DNA of 64,000 bases from JADJWR01 sp963847675 (lineage in GTDB: Bacteria > Pseudomonadota > Gammaproteobacteria > Burkholderiales > Burkholderiaceae_F), in contig CAWKAP010000003.1 of the NCBI GenBank assembly GCA_963847675.1, forward strand, positions 1 to 64,000, read 5' to 3'. A program made the position numbers and the translations under genes. Positions 22,336 to 31,362 of this stretch are shown in pieces (position 1 is the first letter of the stretch; every line of letters begins with the position of its first letter). The notes beneath the pieces were generated by a model. That model made no database searches. It saw only the letters and a list, made by a program, of their open reading frames with translations, and was not told the DNA's origin.

Positions 22336-23532
22336 TCAGCCGGTTGCATCCAGCGCGCACGCCAGGTCCTGCTGCAGATCGGCCGCTGCCTCCAGTCCGA
22401 CGGCGATGCGAACCAGCCCTTCGCCAATGCCCGCCTCCTGCCGCTGCTGCGCGCTCAGGCGGCTATGTGTCGTGCTGGCCGGGTGGGTGATCGTCGTGCG
22501 CGTGTCGCCGAGGTTGGCCGTGATCGACATGAGGCGGGTAGCGTCGATGGCGCGCCAGGCGCGCCGGCGCAGGTCATCCGCCGGGCCTCGAAGGTCGAAC
22601 GACAGCACCGCGCCGGCCGCCTGCTGCTGGCGCCGCGCCAGCGCGTGCTGCGGATGGCTCTCCAGGCCCGGGTAGTGCACGCGCTCGACCGCTGGATGCG
22701 CCTCGAGGAAGCGGGCCAGTCCGGCTGCCGACGCCGACTGCGCGCGCAACCGCAGGCTGAGCGTCTCGAGTCCCTTGAGCAGCACCCAGGCGTTGAACGG
22801 CGACAGGCTTGGCCCGGCCGTGCGCAACACGGGCAACACCGTATCGCGGATGAACGCCCGCCGGCCCACGATGGCGCCGCCGAGGACACGGCCCTGCCCG
22901 TCGATCGACTTGGTCGCCGAATGGATCACCGCGTCGACGCCGAAACCGAGCGGCTGCTGCAGCGCGGGCGTGCACAGGCAGTTGTCGACCACGGTCAGCG
23001 CGCCGGCATCGCGGCCAGCCGCGGCGAATGCCTCGAGGTCGACAAGTTCCATCAGCGGATTGCTCGGCGACTCGCAGTACATCAGGCGCGTGTTCGGCCG
23101 CAGGGCGTCGCGCCACGCCTGTGCATCGGCGCCGCGCACATAGGTCACCTCGATGCCGAAACGCGCCAGCAGGGTCGAGAAAAGCTGCATCGTTGCGCCG
23201 AAGACGCTGGCGCCGCACAACACGTGATCGCCGGCGCGCAGCGTCGCCAGGCAGGTCGCGAGGATCGCCGCCATGCCGGAACTCGTCGCCAGGCAGTCCT
23301 CGCCGCCCTCGAGCGCCGCCAGCCGCTGCTCGAACATCCGCACGGTCGGATTGGCGAAGCGCGAGTAGACGAAGCCCTCGTCCTCGCCCGCGAAGCGGGC
23401 CGCGGCCTGCGCCGCACTGTCGAAGACGAAGCTGGAAGTCAGGAACAGCGCCTCGCTGTGCTCGTGGAACTCGCTGCGAAGCGTGCCCGCGCGCACGGCG
23501 CGGGTGTCGAACTCAGGCTGATCGAGGCTCAT
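22336..23532 (-). CDS. metZ: O-succinylhomoserine sulfhydrylase
   Basis: This 398-aa Cys/Met-metabolism PLP enzyme makes homocysteine directly from an O-acylhomoserine and sulfide. K208 in IHSATKSIDGQGR is the PLP lysine; YSRFANPTV and SGMAAI are family signatures. It is the methionine step. Start at ATG 23532; upstream TTG 23538 would add two residues. No Shine-Dalgarno is visible because the start sits within a few bases of a terminator hairpin. Control by the SAM-II element upstream is expected. The family assignment is secure; metZ rather than metY is inferred from the purF linkage. Confidence 0.9.
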   Translation of the reverse strand: MSLDQPEFDTRAVRAGTLRSEFHEHSEALFLTSSFVFDSAAQAAARFAGEDEGFVYSRFANPTVRMFEQRLAALEGGEDCLATSSGMAAILATCLATLRAGDHVLCGASVFGATMQLFSTLLARFGIEVTYVRGADAQAWRDALRPNTRLMYCESPSNPLMELVDLEAFAAAGRDAGALTVVDNCLCTPALQQPLGFGVDAVIHSATKSIDGQGRVLGGAIVGRRAFIRDTVLPVLRTAGPSLSPFNAWVLLKGLETLSLRLRAQSASAAGLARFLEAHPAVERVHYPGLESHPQHALARRQQQAAGAVLSFDLRGPADDLRRRAWRAIDATRLMSITANLGDTRTTITHPASTTHSRLSAQQRQEAGIGEGLVRIAVGLEAAADLQQDLACALDATG

Positions 23533-23536
23533 GAAC

Positions 23537-23567
23537 AAAAGACCCGCGCGGCGCGGCCGAGCGGGTC
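23537..23567 (-). terminator. Terminator/expression platform directly before metZ
   Basis: Read on the minus strand, GACCCGC...GCGGGTC forms a 7-bp outer stem with a GC-rich interior and then TTTT. It ends only about 4 nt before the metZ ATG. It lies 13 nt downstream of the SAM-II core, so it most likely forms when SAM is bound and both ends transcription and covers the start region. It may also terminate purF. Confidence 0.8.
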
Positions 23568-23580
23568 TGAACAGGCGCTC

Positions 23581-23636
23581 GCTTTAGCCGCATTTATTTG
23601 TTAGGCGCCCGCAAGCTGAACTCAAATCGGCGCCGG
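23581..23636 (-). promoter_or_regulatory. SAM-II riboswitch upstream of metZ
   Basis: Read on the minus strand, the 5' arm GGCGCC (23634-23629) and 3' arm GGCGCC (23609-23604) form P1. Between them lie GATTTGAG and an AGCTTGCG segment. After P1 comes an A-rich strand (TAACAAATAAATG) and then GCGGCTAAAG. This order matches the SAM-II H-type pseudoknot, including its most conserved stretches GAUUU, AUAAAUG and GCUAAA. AGCU-U-GC in L1 can pair with GCGGCU at the 3' end as P2. It precedes a methionine gene, its usual role, with a terminator 13 nt downstream. Confidence 0.9.
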
Positions 23637-23666
23637 AAGCGCTGATGTTACACGGCCGCTCCGCGA

Positions 23667-25187
23667 TCAGTCCGCCGTTTCGATGGCCAGCGAAAGTTGC
23701 GAGCGGGCGCCGTCGTCGGCTGGCGCAGGCGGCTGCTCGCGGGCCCGCTCGACACGGTCGAGATACGCAGGCGTGACGTCGCCGGTGATGTACTCGCCGT
23801 CGAAGCATGACGCCTCGAAGCTCGTCAGCCGCGGATTGCAGTCGCGGACCGCCTGCTTCAAGTCGTCCACGCGCTGGTAGATCAGCGCGTCGGCGCCGAT
23901 CTCGCGGCGGATTTCGTCGTCGCCGCGCGAATGCGCGATCAGCTCGGCGCGGGTCGGCATGTCGATGCCGTAGACGTTCGGGTAGCGCACGGGAGGCGCC
24001 GCGGAGGCGACCATCACCCTCCGCGCACCGGCGTCGCGCGCCATCTGCACGATCTCGCGGATCGTCGTGCCGCGCACGATCGAGTCGTCGACGAGCAGCA
24101 CGTTCCTGCCCTTGAACTCGACGCCGACCGTGTTCAGCTTCTGCCGCACCGATTTCCGGCGCACGGCCTGGCCCGGCATGATGAACGTGCGGCCGATGTA
24201 GCGGTTCTTGATGAATCCTTCGCGGTAGTCGATGTCGAGCTTGCGCGCCAGTTCGAGCGCGGCCGGCCGGCTCGAATCCGGGATCGGCATCACCACGTCG
24301 ATGCCACCATCGGGGATCGACTCGCGAACGCGATCCGCCAGGTATTCCCCCAGCCTCAGTCGTGCGCCGTAGACGGAGACCCCGTCGATCAGCGAGTCGG
24401 GGCGCGCCAGGTAGACGTACTCGAAGATGCACGGATTCAGCGACGGATTCTCGGCGCACTTCTGGTTGTAGAAGCGGCCGTCGCTCGCGACGAAGATCGC
24501 CTCGCCCGGGGCGACGTCACGCACCAGACGGAAACCGTTGCCTTCGAGCGCCACCGACTCGGACGCGATCATGTACTCGCTGCCGCTGTCGGTCTCGTGG
24601 ACGCCGAAGCACAGCGGCCGGATGCCGTAGGGGTCGCGGAAGCCCAGCAGGCCATAGCCGGAAATCTCGGCCACCACGGCATAGGAGCCGCGCACGCGCC
24701 GGTGCACGCCGGCCACGGCCCGGAAGATCGCGTCCGGATCGAGCGAAAGGCCCTCGCTGGCCAGCTGCAGCTCGTGCGCCAGCACGTTCAACAGCACTTC
24801 CGAGTCGGAGTTGGTGTTGATGTGGCGCCGGTCGACGCGGAACAGCTCTTCCTTGAGCTTTTCCCAGTTAGTGAGGTTGCCGTTGTGCGCGAGCACGATG
24901 CCGAACGGGGCGTTCACGTAGAACGGTTGCGCTTCCTCGGAGTTGGTGGCCGAGCCCTGCGTCGGATAGCGGACCTGGGCGATGCCGGACATCCCCGGCA
25001 GCGAGCGCATGTTGCGCGTACGGAAGACGTCGCGCGCCAGGCCATTGCCCTTGTACATGTGGAAGGCGCGGCCATTGGCAGTGGCGATTCCGGCGGCATC
25101 CTGGCCGCGGTGCTGCAGAAGCTGCAGCGCGTCGTACAGCAGCTGGTTGACCGGCGAGGTGCCCGAGACTCCGACGATTCCACACAT
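23667..25187 (-). CDS. purF: Amidophosphoribosyltransferase
   Basis: The 506-aa enzyme transfers glutamine amide nitrogen to PRPP in the first committed step of purine synthesis. The N-terminal glutaminase starts directly with MCGIVG, so Cys2 is the nucleophile and no propeptide is present. The C-terminal phosphoribosyltransferase domain has the PRPP loop VLLVDDSIVRGTT. It lies 54 bp after cvpA, as in the cvpA-purF arrangement of many proteobacteria. The SAM-II riboswitch and metZ follow. Confidence 0.97.
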   Translation of the reverse strand: MCGIVGVSGTSPVNQLLYDALQLLQHRGQDAAGIATANGRAFHMYKGNGLARDVFRTRNMRSLPGMSGIAQVRYPTQGSATNSEEAQPFYVNAPFGIVLAHNGNLTNWEKLKEELFRVDRRHINTNSDSEVLLNVLAHELQLASEGLSLDPDAIFRAVAGVHRRVRGSYAVVAEISGYGLLGFRDPYGIRPLCFGVHETDSGSEYMIASESVALEGNGFRLVRDVAPGEAIFVASDGRFYNQKCAENPSLNPCIFEYVYLARPDSLIDGVSVYGARLRLGEYLADRVRESIPDGGIDVVMPIPDSSRPAALELARKLDIDYREGFIKNRYIGRTFIMPGQAVRRKSVRQKLNTVGVEFKGRNVLLVDDSIVRGTTIREIVQMARDAGARRVMVASAAPPVRYPNVYGIDMPTRAELIAHSRGDDEIRREIGADALIYQRVDDLKQAVRDCNPRLTSFEASCFDGEYITGDVTPAYLDRVERAREQPPAPADDGARSQLSLAIETAD

Positions 25188-25241
25188 GCAGCAGCCTCTC
25201 CGTGGGTTCTTCGTGCGCGCGACGGCAGTGAGCGGCAGGGC

Positions 25242-25730
25242 TCAGGCGCTGGGCCCGCGCACAGCCGTGCCCGGAAACTGGCGCAGCGCGAATGCTAGCG
25301 CCGCCTCGATCTGCGGCAGCATCAGCGACTCGCGCCACATCGGCTCGCGGTACAGGGCAGTATCGCGCACCAGGAAAACCGCAAGCCCGACGATCAGCAT
25401 GCCGCGCGCCAGGCCGAACAGTCCCCCGAGGGTACGGTCCGCCGCAGACAGCTTCGCCGCCTTGATCAGTTCACGTACGAGCCAGCCGACCAGGGCCGCA
25501 ACGAACACGCAGGCGACGACGATCAGCACGGCCACGACCGCGGTCCGCGCCAGTGGCCACTCCCGGGCCAGCGGCAGTGCCTCGCTGAGCACGGCAGCGA
25601 AGCGAAATGCCAGCCAGAGTCCTGCAATCCAGCCGGCCAGAGAGATCATCTCGCGCATGAAGCCGCGAAACAGGCCGAGCAGGATCGACACGCCAAGCAC
25701 CGCAAGCAGTCCCCAGTCGACCAGATTCAT
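25242..25730 (-). CDS. cvpA: Colicin V production family membrane protein
   Basis: The 162-aa inner-membrane protein has four predicted helices, beginning MNLVDWGLLAVLGVSILLGLFRGFMREM. The ATG at 25730 gives the typical family start; an in-frame GTG at 25742 overlaps the dedD stop but adds no similarity. In E. coli cvpA is co-transcribed with purF, and the same order is kept here. Confidence 0.9.
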   Translation of the reverse strand: MNLVDWGLLAVLGVSILLGLFRGFMREMISLAGWIAGLWLAFRFAAVLSEALPLAREWPLARTAVVAVLIVVACVFVAALVGWLVRELIKAAKLSAADRTLGGLFGLARGMLIVGLAVFLVRDTALYREPMWRESLMLPQIEAALAFALRQFPGTAVRGPSA

Positions 25731-25734
25731 GCCA

Positions 25735-26409
25735 TCAGCCACCGACGACGGCCGCCTTGTGACCGGCTGTCTTCAGCCGGTCGGCCGCCCGCTGGGCCTC
25801 GTCGCGACTGGCGAACGGTCCGACGCGGACGCGATGCAACGTGCCTTCGGCCGTCGACACCGCCTCGACATAGGCGCGGAATCCGCCGATGACGAGCCGC
25901 GCCGTGAGTTCGTCTGCGGCTGCAGGCGTCGACAGCGCGGCCACCTGCACCACGAACTTCTCCGAACCCGCGACGGCGGCCTTGGCGGGCGGTGCCGCCT
26001 GCGCTCTCGGCTCCGGTGGCGCAGGCCTTGCCGCCTTGGCTGCCTTCGCCGGCGGTTCGGCGGGCACCGGTTCGGCACGCTGCGGCGCGGGCTCGACCGG
26101 CGCGGGTGCGGGTTCGGCCATCTTCTCGTCGAGCGCCGCCGCCTGCCTGTCCGAAGGCGGACGGGGCGCCGGCGGCGTCGCGACGGTGATCGAGATGTCG
26201 TCCGGCACCGGACGAGGCGCGGTGTCGAGGAGCATCGGCAGCGCAATCACAGCGGCAAGCAGCAGCGCGGTCGCCCCGATCAGGCGCCGTCGCGTCTGTA
26301 TCCGGATTTCGGCCGCCGCGTCCCTTGCCTCGCCCTGGCGCCCGCCGGTGCCTGCCTGTTGTCCTTCGCCGGGTGACGAGGATTCCTTGCGCGAAAACGG
26401 CCAGGGCAT
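25735..26409 (-). CDS. dedD: SPOR-domain membrane protein (DedD-like)
   Basis: The 224-aa protein has one membrane helix near residues 43-61 (GATALLLAAVIALPMLL), a long Pro/Ala-rich periplasmic linker (about 65-145) and a C-terminal SPOR domain (FVVQVAALST...VRVGPFASRDEAQ) that binds denuded peptidoglycan at the septum. This is DedD architecture and gene position (after folC). Starts 3 bp after the folC stop. Confidence 0.9.
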   Translation of the reverse strand: MPWPFSRKESSSPGEGQQAGTGGRQGEARDAAAEIRIQTRRRLIGATALLLAAVIALPMLLDTAPRPVPDDISITVATPPAPRPPSDRQAAALDEKMAEPAPAPVEPAPQRAEPVPAEPPAKAAKAARPAPPEPRAQAAPPAKAAVAGSEKFVVQVAALSTPAAADELTARLVIGGFRAYVEAVSTAEGTLHRVRVGPFASRDEAQRAADRLKTAGHKAAVVGG

Positions 26410-26412
26410 GGG

Positions 26413-27684
26413 CTAGGGGAATCCCGCGCCTCGCGGGCGCTGCGCACGCATGACATCCGCCACGGTCAGGAAGCTTCCAAAAACGATGATTCTATCGTCG
26501 GCGTCCGCGGCGCATTGTGCCGCTTCGAATGCCGCGCCGATGTCGTCGAACGTATCAGCGACCGCCGCGGGCTGTTTCTCGCGCAGTATCTGCGCCAGTT
26601 CCCGTCCCGGCAGGCCGCGCGGGCCCGAAGTGCCGCCCAGGAACCAGCGGTCGATGCGACTGGCCACCTTCTCGATCACACCGGCCACGTCCTTGTCGCG
26701 CAGCATGCCGAGTACGGCCAGCGTGCGCGGATGAAAGCCCATGCGGTCGAGGTTCTCGGCCAGCACCGCTGCGGCGTGCGGGTTGTGCGCCACGTCGAGG
26801 ATCACCGTCGGCCGGCCGGGAAGCACCTGGAAGCGGCCGGCGAGCTCGACGTTGAGCAGTCCCTGTCGCACCGCCTGCTGGCTCACCGGCAGGCGGTCGC
26901 CGAGCGCCTCGAGCCCGGCAAGCGCCGCGGCGGCGTTGAGCAGTTGATGGGCACCGCGCAGCGCCGGATAAGGCAGGCTGGCGCGTCGAACGCTCCGCCC
27001 GCGGTAGGCCCACTGCAGCCGGTCTCCCCGGCAGTCGAAATCGCGGCCGTAGCGCCACAGGTCCGCACCAATCTCGTGCGCCACGTCGAGCAGCCGCTGC
27101 GGCGGCCGCGGATCGGCGCAGATCGCCGGCCGGCCACGGCGGTAGATATGCGCCTTCTCGTAGCCGATGTGCTCGCGCGTCGGGCCGAGATAGTCCATGT
27201 GATCGAGGTCGATCGAGGTGACGATGGCGCAGTCGGCATCGATGATGTTGGTCGCATCGAACCGGCCGCCGAGGCCAACCTCGAGCACGACCGCGTCGAG
27301 CTGCCCGGCCATGAAAAGACGCATGATCGCCAGCGTGGTGAACTCGAAGTACGTGAGCGAGGTGTCGCCGCGCGCCCGTTCGACGGCTTCGAAATGCTCG
27401 ATCAGCGCCCGGTCTTCGGCCGCCGCGCCGGCAATGCGGGCGCGCTCGTTGAAGCGAAGCAGGTGCGGCGAGGTGTACAGCCCGACGCGATAGCCGGCGG
27501 CGCGCAGGATCGATTCGAGCATCGCGCACGTCGATCCCTTGCCGTTGGTGCCGCCGACCGTGAACACCGGACAGTCGAACCCGATGCCGAGGTCTCCGGC
27601 CACGGCACGAACGCGGTCGAGCGACAGGTCGATCGTGCGGTGATGCAGGCGCTCGATGCGGTCGAGCCAGTCGTCGAGCGTCAA
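26413..27684 (-). CDS. folC: Bifunctional folylpolyglutamate/dihydrofolate synthase
   Basis: The 423-aa ATP-dependent Mur-type ligase adds glutamate to dihydropteroate and folates. The P-loop GGTNGKGST (44-52) and the ligase motif VLEVGLGGRFDATN are intact, with the C-terminal DVAHNPHA. TTG at 27684 is taken as start because GGAGAG lies about 6 nt upstream. It follows accD by 49 bp, the same order as in many beta/gammaproteobacteria. Confidence 0.95.
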   Translation of the reverse strand: MTLDDWLDRIERLHHRTIDLSLDRVRAVAGDLGIGFDCPVFTVGGTNGKGSTCAMLESILRAAGYRVGLYTSPHLLRFNERARIAGAAAEDRALIEHFEAVERARGDTSLTYFEFTTLAIMRLFMAGQLDAVVLEVGLGGRFDATNIIDADCAIVTSIDLDHMDYLGPTREHIGYEKAHIYRRGRPAICADPRPPQRLLDVAHEIGADLWRYGRDFDCRGDRLQWAYRGRSVRRASLPYPALRGAHQLLNAAAALAGLEALGDRLPVSQQAVRQGLLNVELAGRFQVLPGRPTVILDVAHNPHAAAVLAENLDRMGFHPRTLAVLGMLRDKDVAGVIEKVASRIDRWFLGGTSGPRGLPGRELAQILREKQPAAVADTFDDIGAAFEAAQCAADADDRIIVFGSFLTVADVMRAQRPRGAGFP

Positions 27685-27733
27685 GCCCGTCTCTCCGTCA
27701 GGAGCTTGCGCGCAATGCCGAAGGAGCAGTCGT

Positions 27734-28600
27734 TCAGGACAGCGCTTCTGCCGGCTGGCGCAGCATCAGCGCCAGCAGCTGCGCGAGTTCGTCGCGCAGT
27801 GCACGCCGGTCGACGATCATGTCGATGGCGCCCTTGGCGAGCAGGAACTCGGCGCGCTGGAAGCCCTCCGGCAGTTTCTCGCGCACGGTCTGCTCGATCA
27901 CCCGCGGCCCGGCGAAGCCGATCAGCGCCTTCGGCTCGGCGAGCACCACGTCGCCCAGGAAGGCGAAGCTCGCCGACACGCCGCCCATCGTCGGGTCGGT
28001 CAGCACGGACACGAACGGCAGTCGCGCATCGGCCAGGCGCGTGATCATCGCGGTGGTCTTGGCCATTTGCATCAACGACAGCAGGCCCTCCTGCATGCGC
28101 GCTCCGCCGGTGCTGGTGAAGCAGACAAAGGGCAGCTTCTGCTCGAGCGCCGTCTGGACGCCGCGCACGAAGCGCTCGCCCACCACCGAGCCCATCGAAC
28201 CGCCCATGAAACCGAACTCGAAACACGCGACGACCACCGGCAGCGCGCGGATCGAACCGCCCATTACCACCAGCGCGTCGGTCTCGGCGGTCGCTGCCAT
28301 CGCCTCCTGCAGCCGCTCCGGGTACTTGCGGCTGTCCTTGAACTTCAGCGCGTCGGTGGGCACAACCTCCTGCCCGATCTCGAAGCGCCCTTCGGCGTCG
28401 AGCAGCGCGTCGAGCCGCGCGCGCGCGCCGATGCGCAGGTGATGCGAGCACTTCGGGCACACGCCCAGCGTGCGCTCGAGCTCGGCGCGATAAAGCACCG
28501 ATTCGCAGCCCGGACATTTGGTCCACAACCCCTCCGGCACGGTCTTGCGCGAGCCGCCCTGCTTGATGCGGGGCGGCAGCAGCTTCTCAAGCCAGCTCAT
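27734..28600 (-). CDS. accD: Acetyl-CoA carboxylase carboxyltransferase subunit beta
   Basis: The 288-aa subunit transfers the carboxyl group from biotin to acetyl-CoA, making malonyl-CoA with AccA. A four-cysteine zinc ribbon is visible (C29, C32, C48, C51) followed by the crotonase-fold carboxyltransferase domain (TSTGGARMQEG, DPTMGGVSAS). Lies 33 bp after trpA. Confidence 0.97.
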   Translation of the reverse strand: MSWLEKLLPPRIKQGGSRKTVPEGLWTKCPGCESVLYRAELERTLGVCPKCSHHLRIGARARLDALLDAEGRFEIGQEVVPTDALKFKDSRKYPERLQEAMAATAETDALVVMGGSIRALPVVVACFEFGFMGGSMGSVVGERFVRGVQTALEQKLPFVCFTSTGGARMQEGLLSLMQMAKTTAMITRLADARLPFVSVLTDPTMGGVSASFAFLGDVVLAEPKALIGFAGPRVIEQTVREKLPEGFQRAEFLLAKGAIDMIVDRRALRDELAQLLALMLRQPAEALS

Positions 28601-28633
28601 CGATCCTCCGGAGGGTGAACGAGCGCCGTGATC

Positions 28634-29455
28634 TCACGCCGCCGCCGCGGCGGGAGCCACTTCGTCGATCGCGTGGCGCAGTTCGGCCAGCAGTGTGCTT
28701 GCGGCGTCGACGGCGCGCTCACGCGGCACGCCTTCCATTTCCTGGATGATGCGGCTGCCGACCACTACGGCGTCGGCGACGCGCGCCACCGCCTGCGCGC
28801 TTGCCGCGTCACGGATGCCGAAGCCGACGCCAACGGGGACCCTGGCCAGCGACTTGATGAGCGGGATCCGTGCGGCAACCGCCGCCACGTCGATATTTCC
28901 GGCGCCGGTGATGCCCTTCAGGCTCACGTAGTAGAGGTAGCCGCTGGCCACCTTCGCCACGCGCGCGATGCGCTCCTCGGTGGATGTCGGTGCGAGCAGG
29001 AAGATCGGATCGATGCCGGCCGCTTTCATCACCGCGGCGAAGTCCTCGCTTTCCTCCGGCGGATAGTCGACCACCAGCACGCCGTCCACGCCCGCCTCCG
29101 ACGCCGCTCGCGCAAACGCATCGCGGCCCATGTGCTCGATCGGATTGGCGTAGCCCATCAGCACAACCGGCGTGCGCGCATCGTGGCGCCGGAACTCGCC
29201 GACGAACTGCAGCGTCTGCTTCAGGCCGACCCCCTGCCGGATCGCCCTTTCGGTGGCGCGCTGGATCACCGGGCCGTCGGCCATCGGATCGGAGAACGGC
29301 ACGCCGAGTTCGATGATGTCGGCGCCGGCCGCCGCCAGTCCCCGCATCAGCGGCACGGTCAGTTCCGGCGCCGGGTCGCCGGCTGCGACATAAGGAATCA
29401 GTCCCTTGCGCCGCTGCGCTGCGAGCCGGGCGAAGCATTCGGCGATGCGCGACAT
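28634..29455 (-). CDS. trpA: Tryptophan synthase subunit alpha
   Basis: The 273-aa TIM barrel releases indole from indole-3-glycerol phosphate. Catalytic E49 (IIELGVPFSDP) and D60 (ADGP) sit at the classical positions, and GFGIRDAASA is the phosphate-binding loop. ATG 29455 shares one base with the trpB stop, so translation is coupled. C-terminus is a short Ala run. Confidence 0.97.
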   Translation of the reverse strand: MSRIAECFARLAAQRRKGLIPYVAAGDPAPELTVPLMRGLAAAGADIIELGVPFSDPMADGPVIQRATERAIRQGVGLKQTLQFVGEFRRHDARTPVVLMGYANPIEHMGRDAFARAASEAGVDGVLVVDYPPEESEDFAAVMKAAGIDPIFLLAPTSTEERIARVAKVASGYLYYVSLKGITGAGNIDVAAVAARIPLIKSLARVPVGVGFGIRDAASAQAVARVADAVVVGSRIIQEMEGVPRERAVDAASTLLAELRHAIDEVAPAAAAA

Positions 29456-30706
29456 CAGTGCGCCTTCCTGAATGCGATCGATGCCTCGCGACAGGAGGCG
29501 CGGCAGTAGAACTCGAGACCGCTCGCCTCGGCGACGATGTGCAGGTCCTTGTCGCCGCGGCCGGAAAGGTTGACCAGGATGATCCTGTCCTTCGGCAGCG
29601 ACGGCGCCAGCTTCGCCGCATGGGCAAGCGCGTGGCTCGATTCGAGCGCAGGAATGATGCCCTCGATGCGGCAGCAGTCGTGGAACGCCGCCAGGGCTTC
29701 GGCATCGGTCGCGCCGACGTACTCGCGCGCGGCCGCTGTCCTTGAGCCAGGCATGCTCCGGCCCGACGCCCGGGTAGTCGAGGCCCGCCGAGATCGAGTG
29801 CGTCTCGGTGATCTGGCCGTTCTCGTCCTGCAGCAGGTAGGTGCGGTTGCCGTGCAGGACGCCCGGCGAGCCGCGCTGCAGACTCGCGGCATGCTTCATC
29901 GTCGTCAGGCCCTCGCCGGCCGCCTCGACGCCGACCAGCTTCACCTGCTCGTGCGGGATGTAGTCGTAGAAGATCCCCATCGCGTTCGACCCGCCGCCGA
30001 CGCAGGCGATCACGTAGTCCGGCTGGCGACCCGTCATCGCCGGCATCTGCGTCAGGCACTCCTTGCCGACCACCGAATTGAAGTCGCGCACCATCATCGG
30101 ATACGGGTGCGGGCCGGCCACGGTGCCGATGATGTAAAAGGTGTTCTCGATGTTCGTGACCCAGTCGCGCATCGCCTCGTTCAGCGCGTCCTTCAGCGTG
30201 CGCGAACCCGATTCCACCGGCACGACCTCGGCGCCGAGCAGCTTCATCCGGTACACGTTCGCCGCCTGGCGGCCGACGTCCTCGGAGCCCATGTAGACGA
30301 CGCACTGCATGCCGAACCGCGCCGCGACGGTCGCGGTGGCCACGCCGTGCTGCCCGGCTCCGGTTTCGGCAATCACCCGCGGCTTGGCCATGCGCTTGGC
30401 GAGCAGCGCCTGGCCCACCGTGTTGTTCACCTTGTGCGCGCCGGTATGGTTGAGATCCTCGCGCTTGAAGTAGATCTGTGCGCCGCCGAGCAGCTCGCTC
30501 CACCGCCGGGCGTGGTAGATCGGGCTCGGCCGGCCGACGAAGTGCGCCAGCTCCCGCTGATACTCGGCGACGAACTCCGGATCCTTGCGGTACTTTGCGT
30601 AGGCGTCGGCGAGCTCGGCCAGCGCATGCATCAGCGTCTCGGCGACGAAGATGCCTCCGTAGGGTCCGAAGTGGCCGTGCTCGTCCGGGAGATCGTAGGG
30701 TTTCAT
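29455..30706 (-). CDS. trpB: Tryptophan synthase subunit beta (interrupted by one frameshift)
   Basis: The PLP enzyme condenses indole and serine. K92 in HTGAHKVNN is the PLP lysine, and the serine-binding and GGGSNAMG phosphate motifs are intact. The frame from ATG 30706 is correct through HAWLKDSGRA. One extra base in the GC run at about 29723-29733 then shifts it; the true continuation EYVGATDAEALAAF runs to the stop at 29455-29457. Repaired length is 416 aa. ATG overlaps the trpF stop by 4 nt. The stretch is an alternating CG tract, a typical place for indel errors. Confidence 0.9.
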
Positions 30707-31362
30707 GCTGCGTTCGAAGAATCCGGGTAAATGTCGTGGTCGGCGGCGCGCACGGCAGCGCAGAAGCGCCGCAGTCGCTCGGCGCTCTTGACGCCGGGCG
30801 CCTGCTCGACGCCGCTGCTGACATCGACCGCAAACGGGCGGACCCGGCCAATGGCATCCATTACGTTGGTTTCGTTCAGCCCGCCGGCAAGGATCAGCGG
30901 TTTCGTCCGCTGCGACGGCTCCGGCAACCGTGTCCAGTCGAACACCGTGCCACCGCCGCCGAATCCCGCCGCCGGCGCGTCGGCAAGCAGCGCGATTGCC
31001 GAGGGGAAAGAGCGCGCGGAGTCTAGCAAATCGACCTCGTCGGCCATGCGCACGGCGCGCAGATAGGGACGCCCGAAGCGCTCGCACTCCGCGGCCGATT
31101 CGTCGCCGTGGAACTGCAGCAGCGCGTTGGGCGCCTGCGCGAGACACGTCCGAACGTGTTCACTGTCCGCATTGACGAAGAGCAGCACGGGAGTCACGAA
31201 AGGCGGCAGCGCGGCGACAAGTTCGCGCAGGCGCGACGTATGGACGAAACGCGGGCTGCGCTCGTAGCAGACGAGGCCCACCGCGTCGGCGCCGCAGGCG
31301 ACGGCGCAGTCCGCGTCTTCGCCGCGGGTGATGCCGCAGATCTTTATGCGCGTTCGCCGCAT
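30703..31362 (-). CDS. trpF: Phosphoribosylanthranilate isomerase
   Basis: The 219-aa TIM barrel performs the Amadori rearrangement in tryptophan synthesis. N-terminal RIKICGITR carries catalytic Cys9, and the catalytic Asp lies in FAVDVSSGVE near the C-terminus. The start (ATG 31362) overlaps the end of truA by 19 nt. It forms trpF-trpB-trpA with tight overlaps; other trp genes are not in the window. Confidence 0.95.
   Translation of the reverse strand: MRRTRIKICGITRGEDADCAVACGADAVGLVCYERSPRFVHTSRLRELVAALPPFVTPVLLFVNADSEHVRTCLAQAPNALLQFHGDESAAECERFGRPYLRAVRMADEVDLLDSARSFPSAIALLADAPAAGFGGGGTVFDWTRLPEPSQRTKPLILAGGLNETNVMDAIGRVRPFAVDVSSGVEQAPGVKSAERLRRFCAAVRAADHDIYPDSSNAA

Noticed and set aside
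28634..31147. A single 837-aa frame spanning trpF, trpB and trpA
   Set aside because: Only the trpB N-terminal part and trpA are in that frame. The apparent fusion results from the extra base in trpB and from the first section being antisense-frame sequence of trpF.
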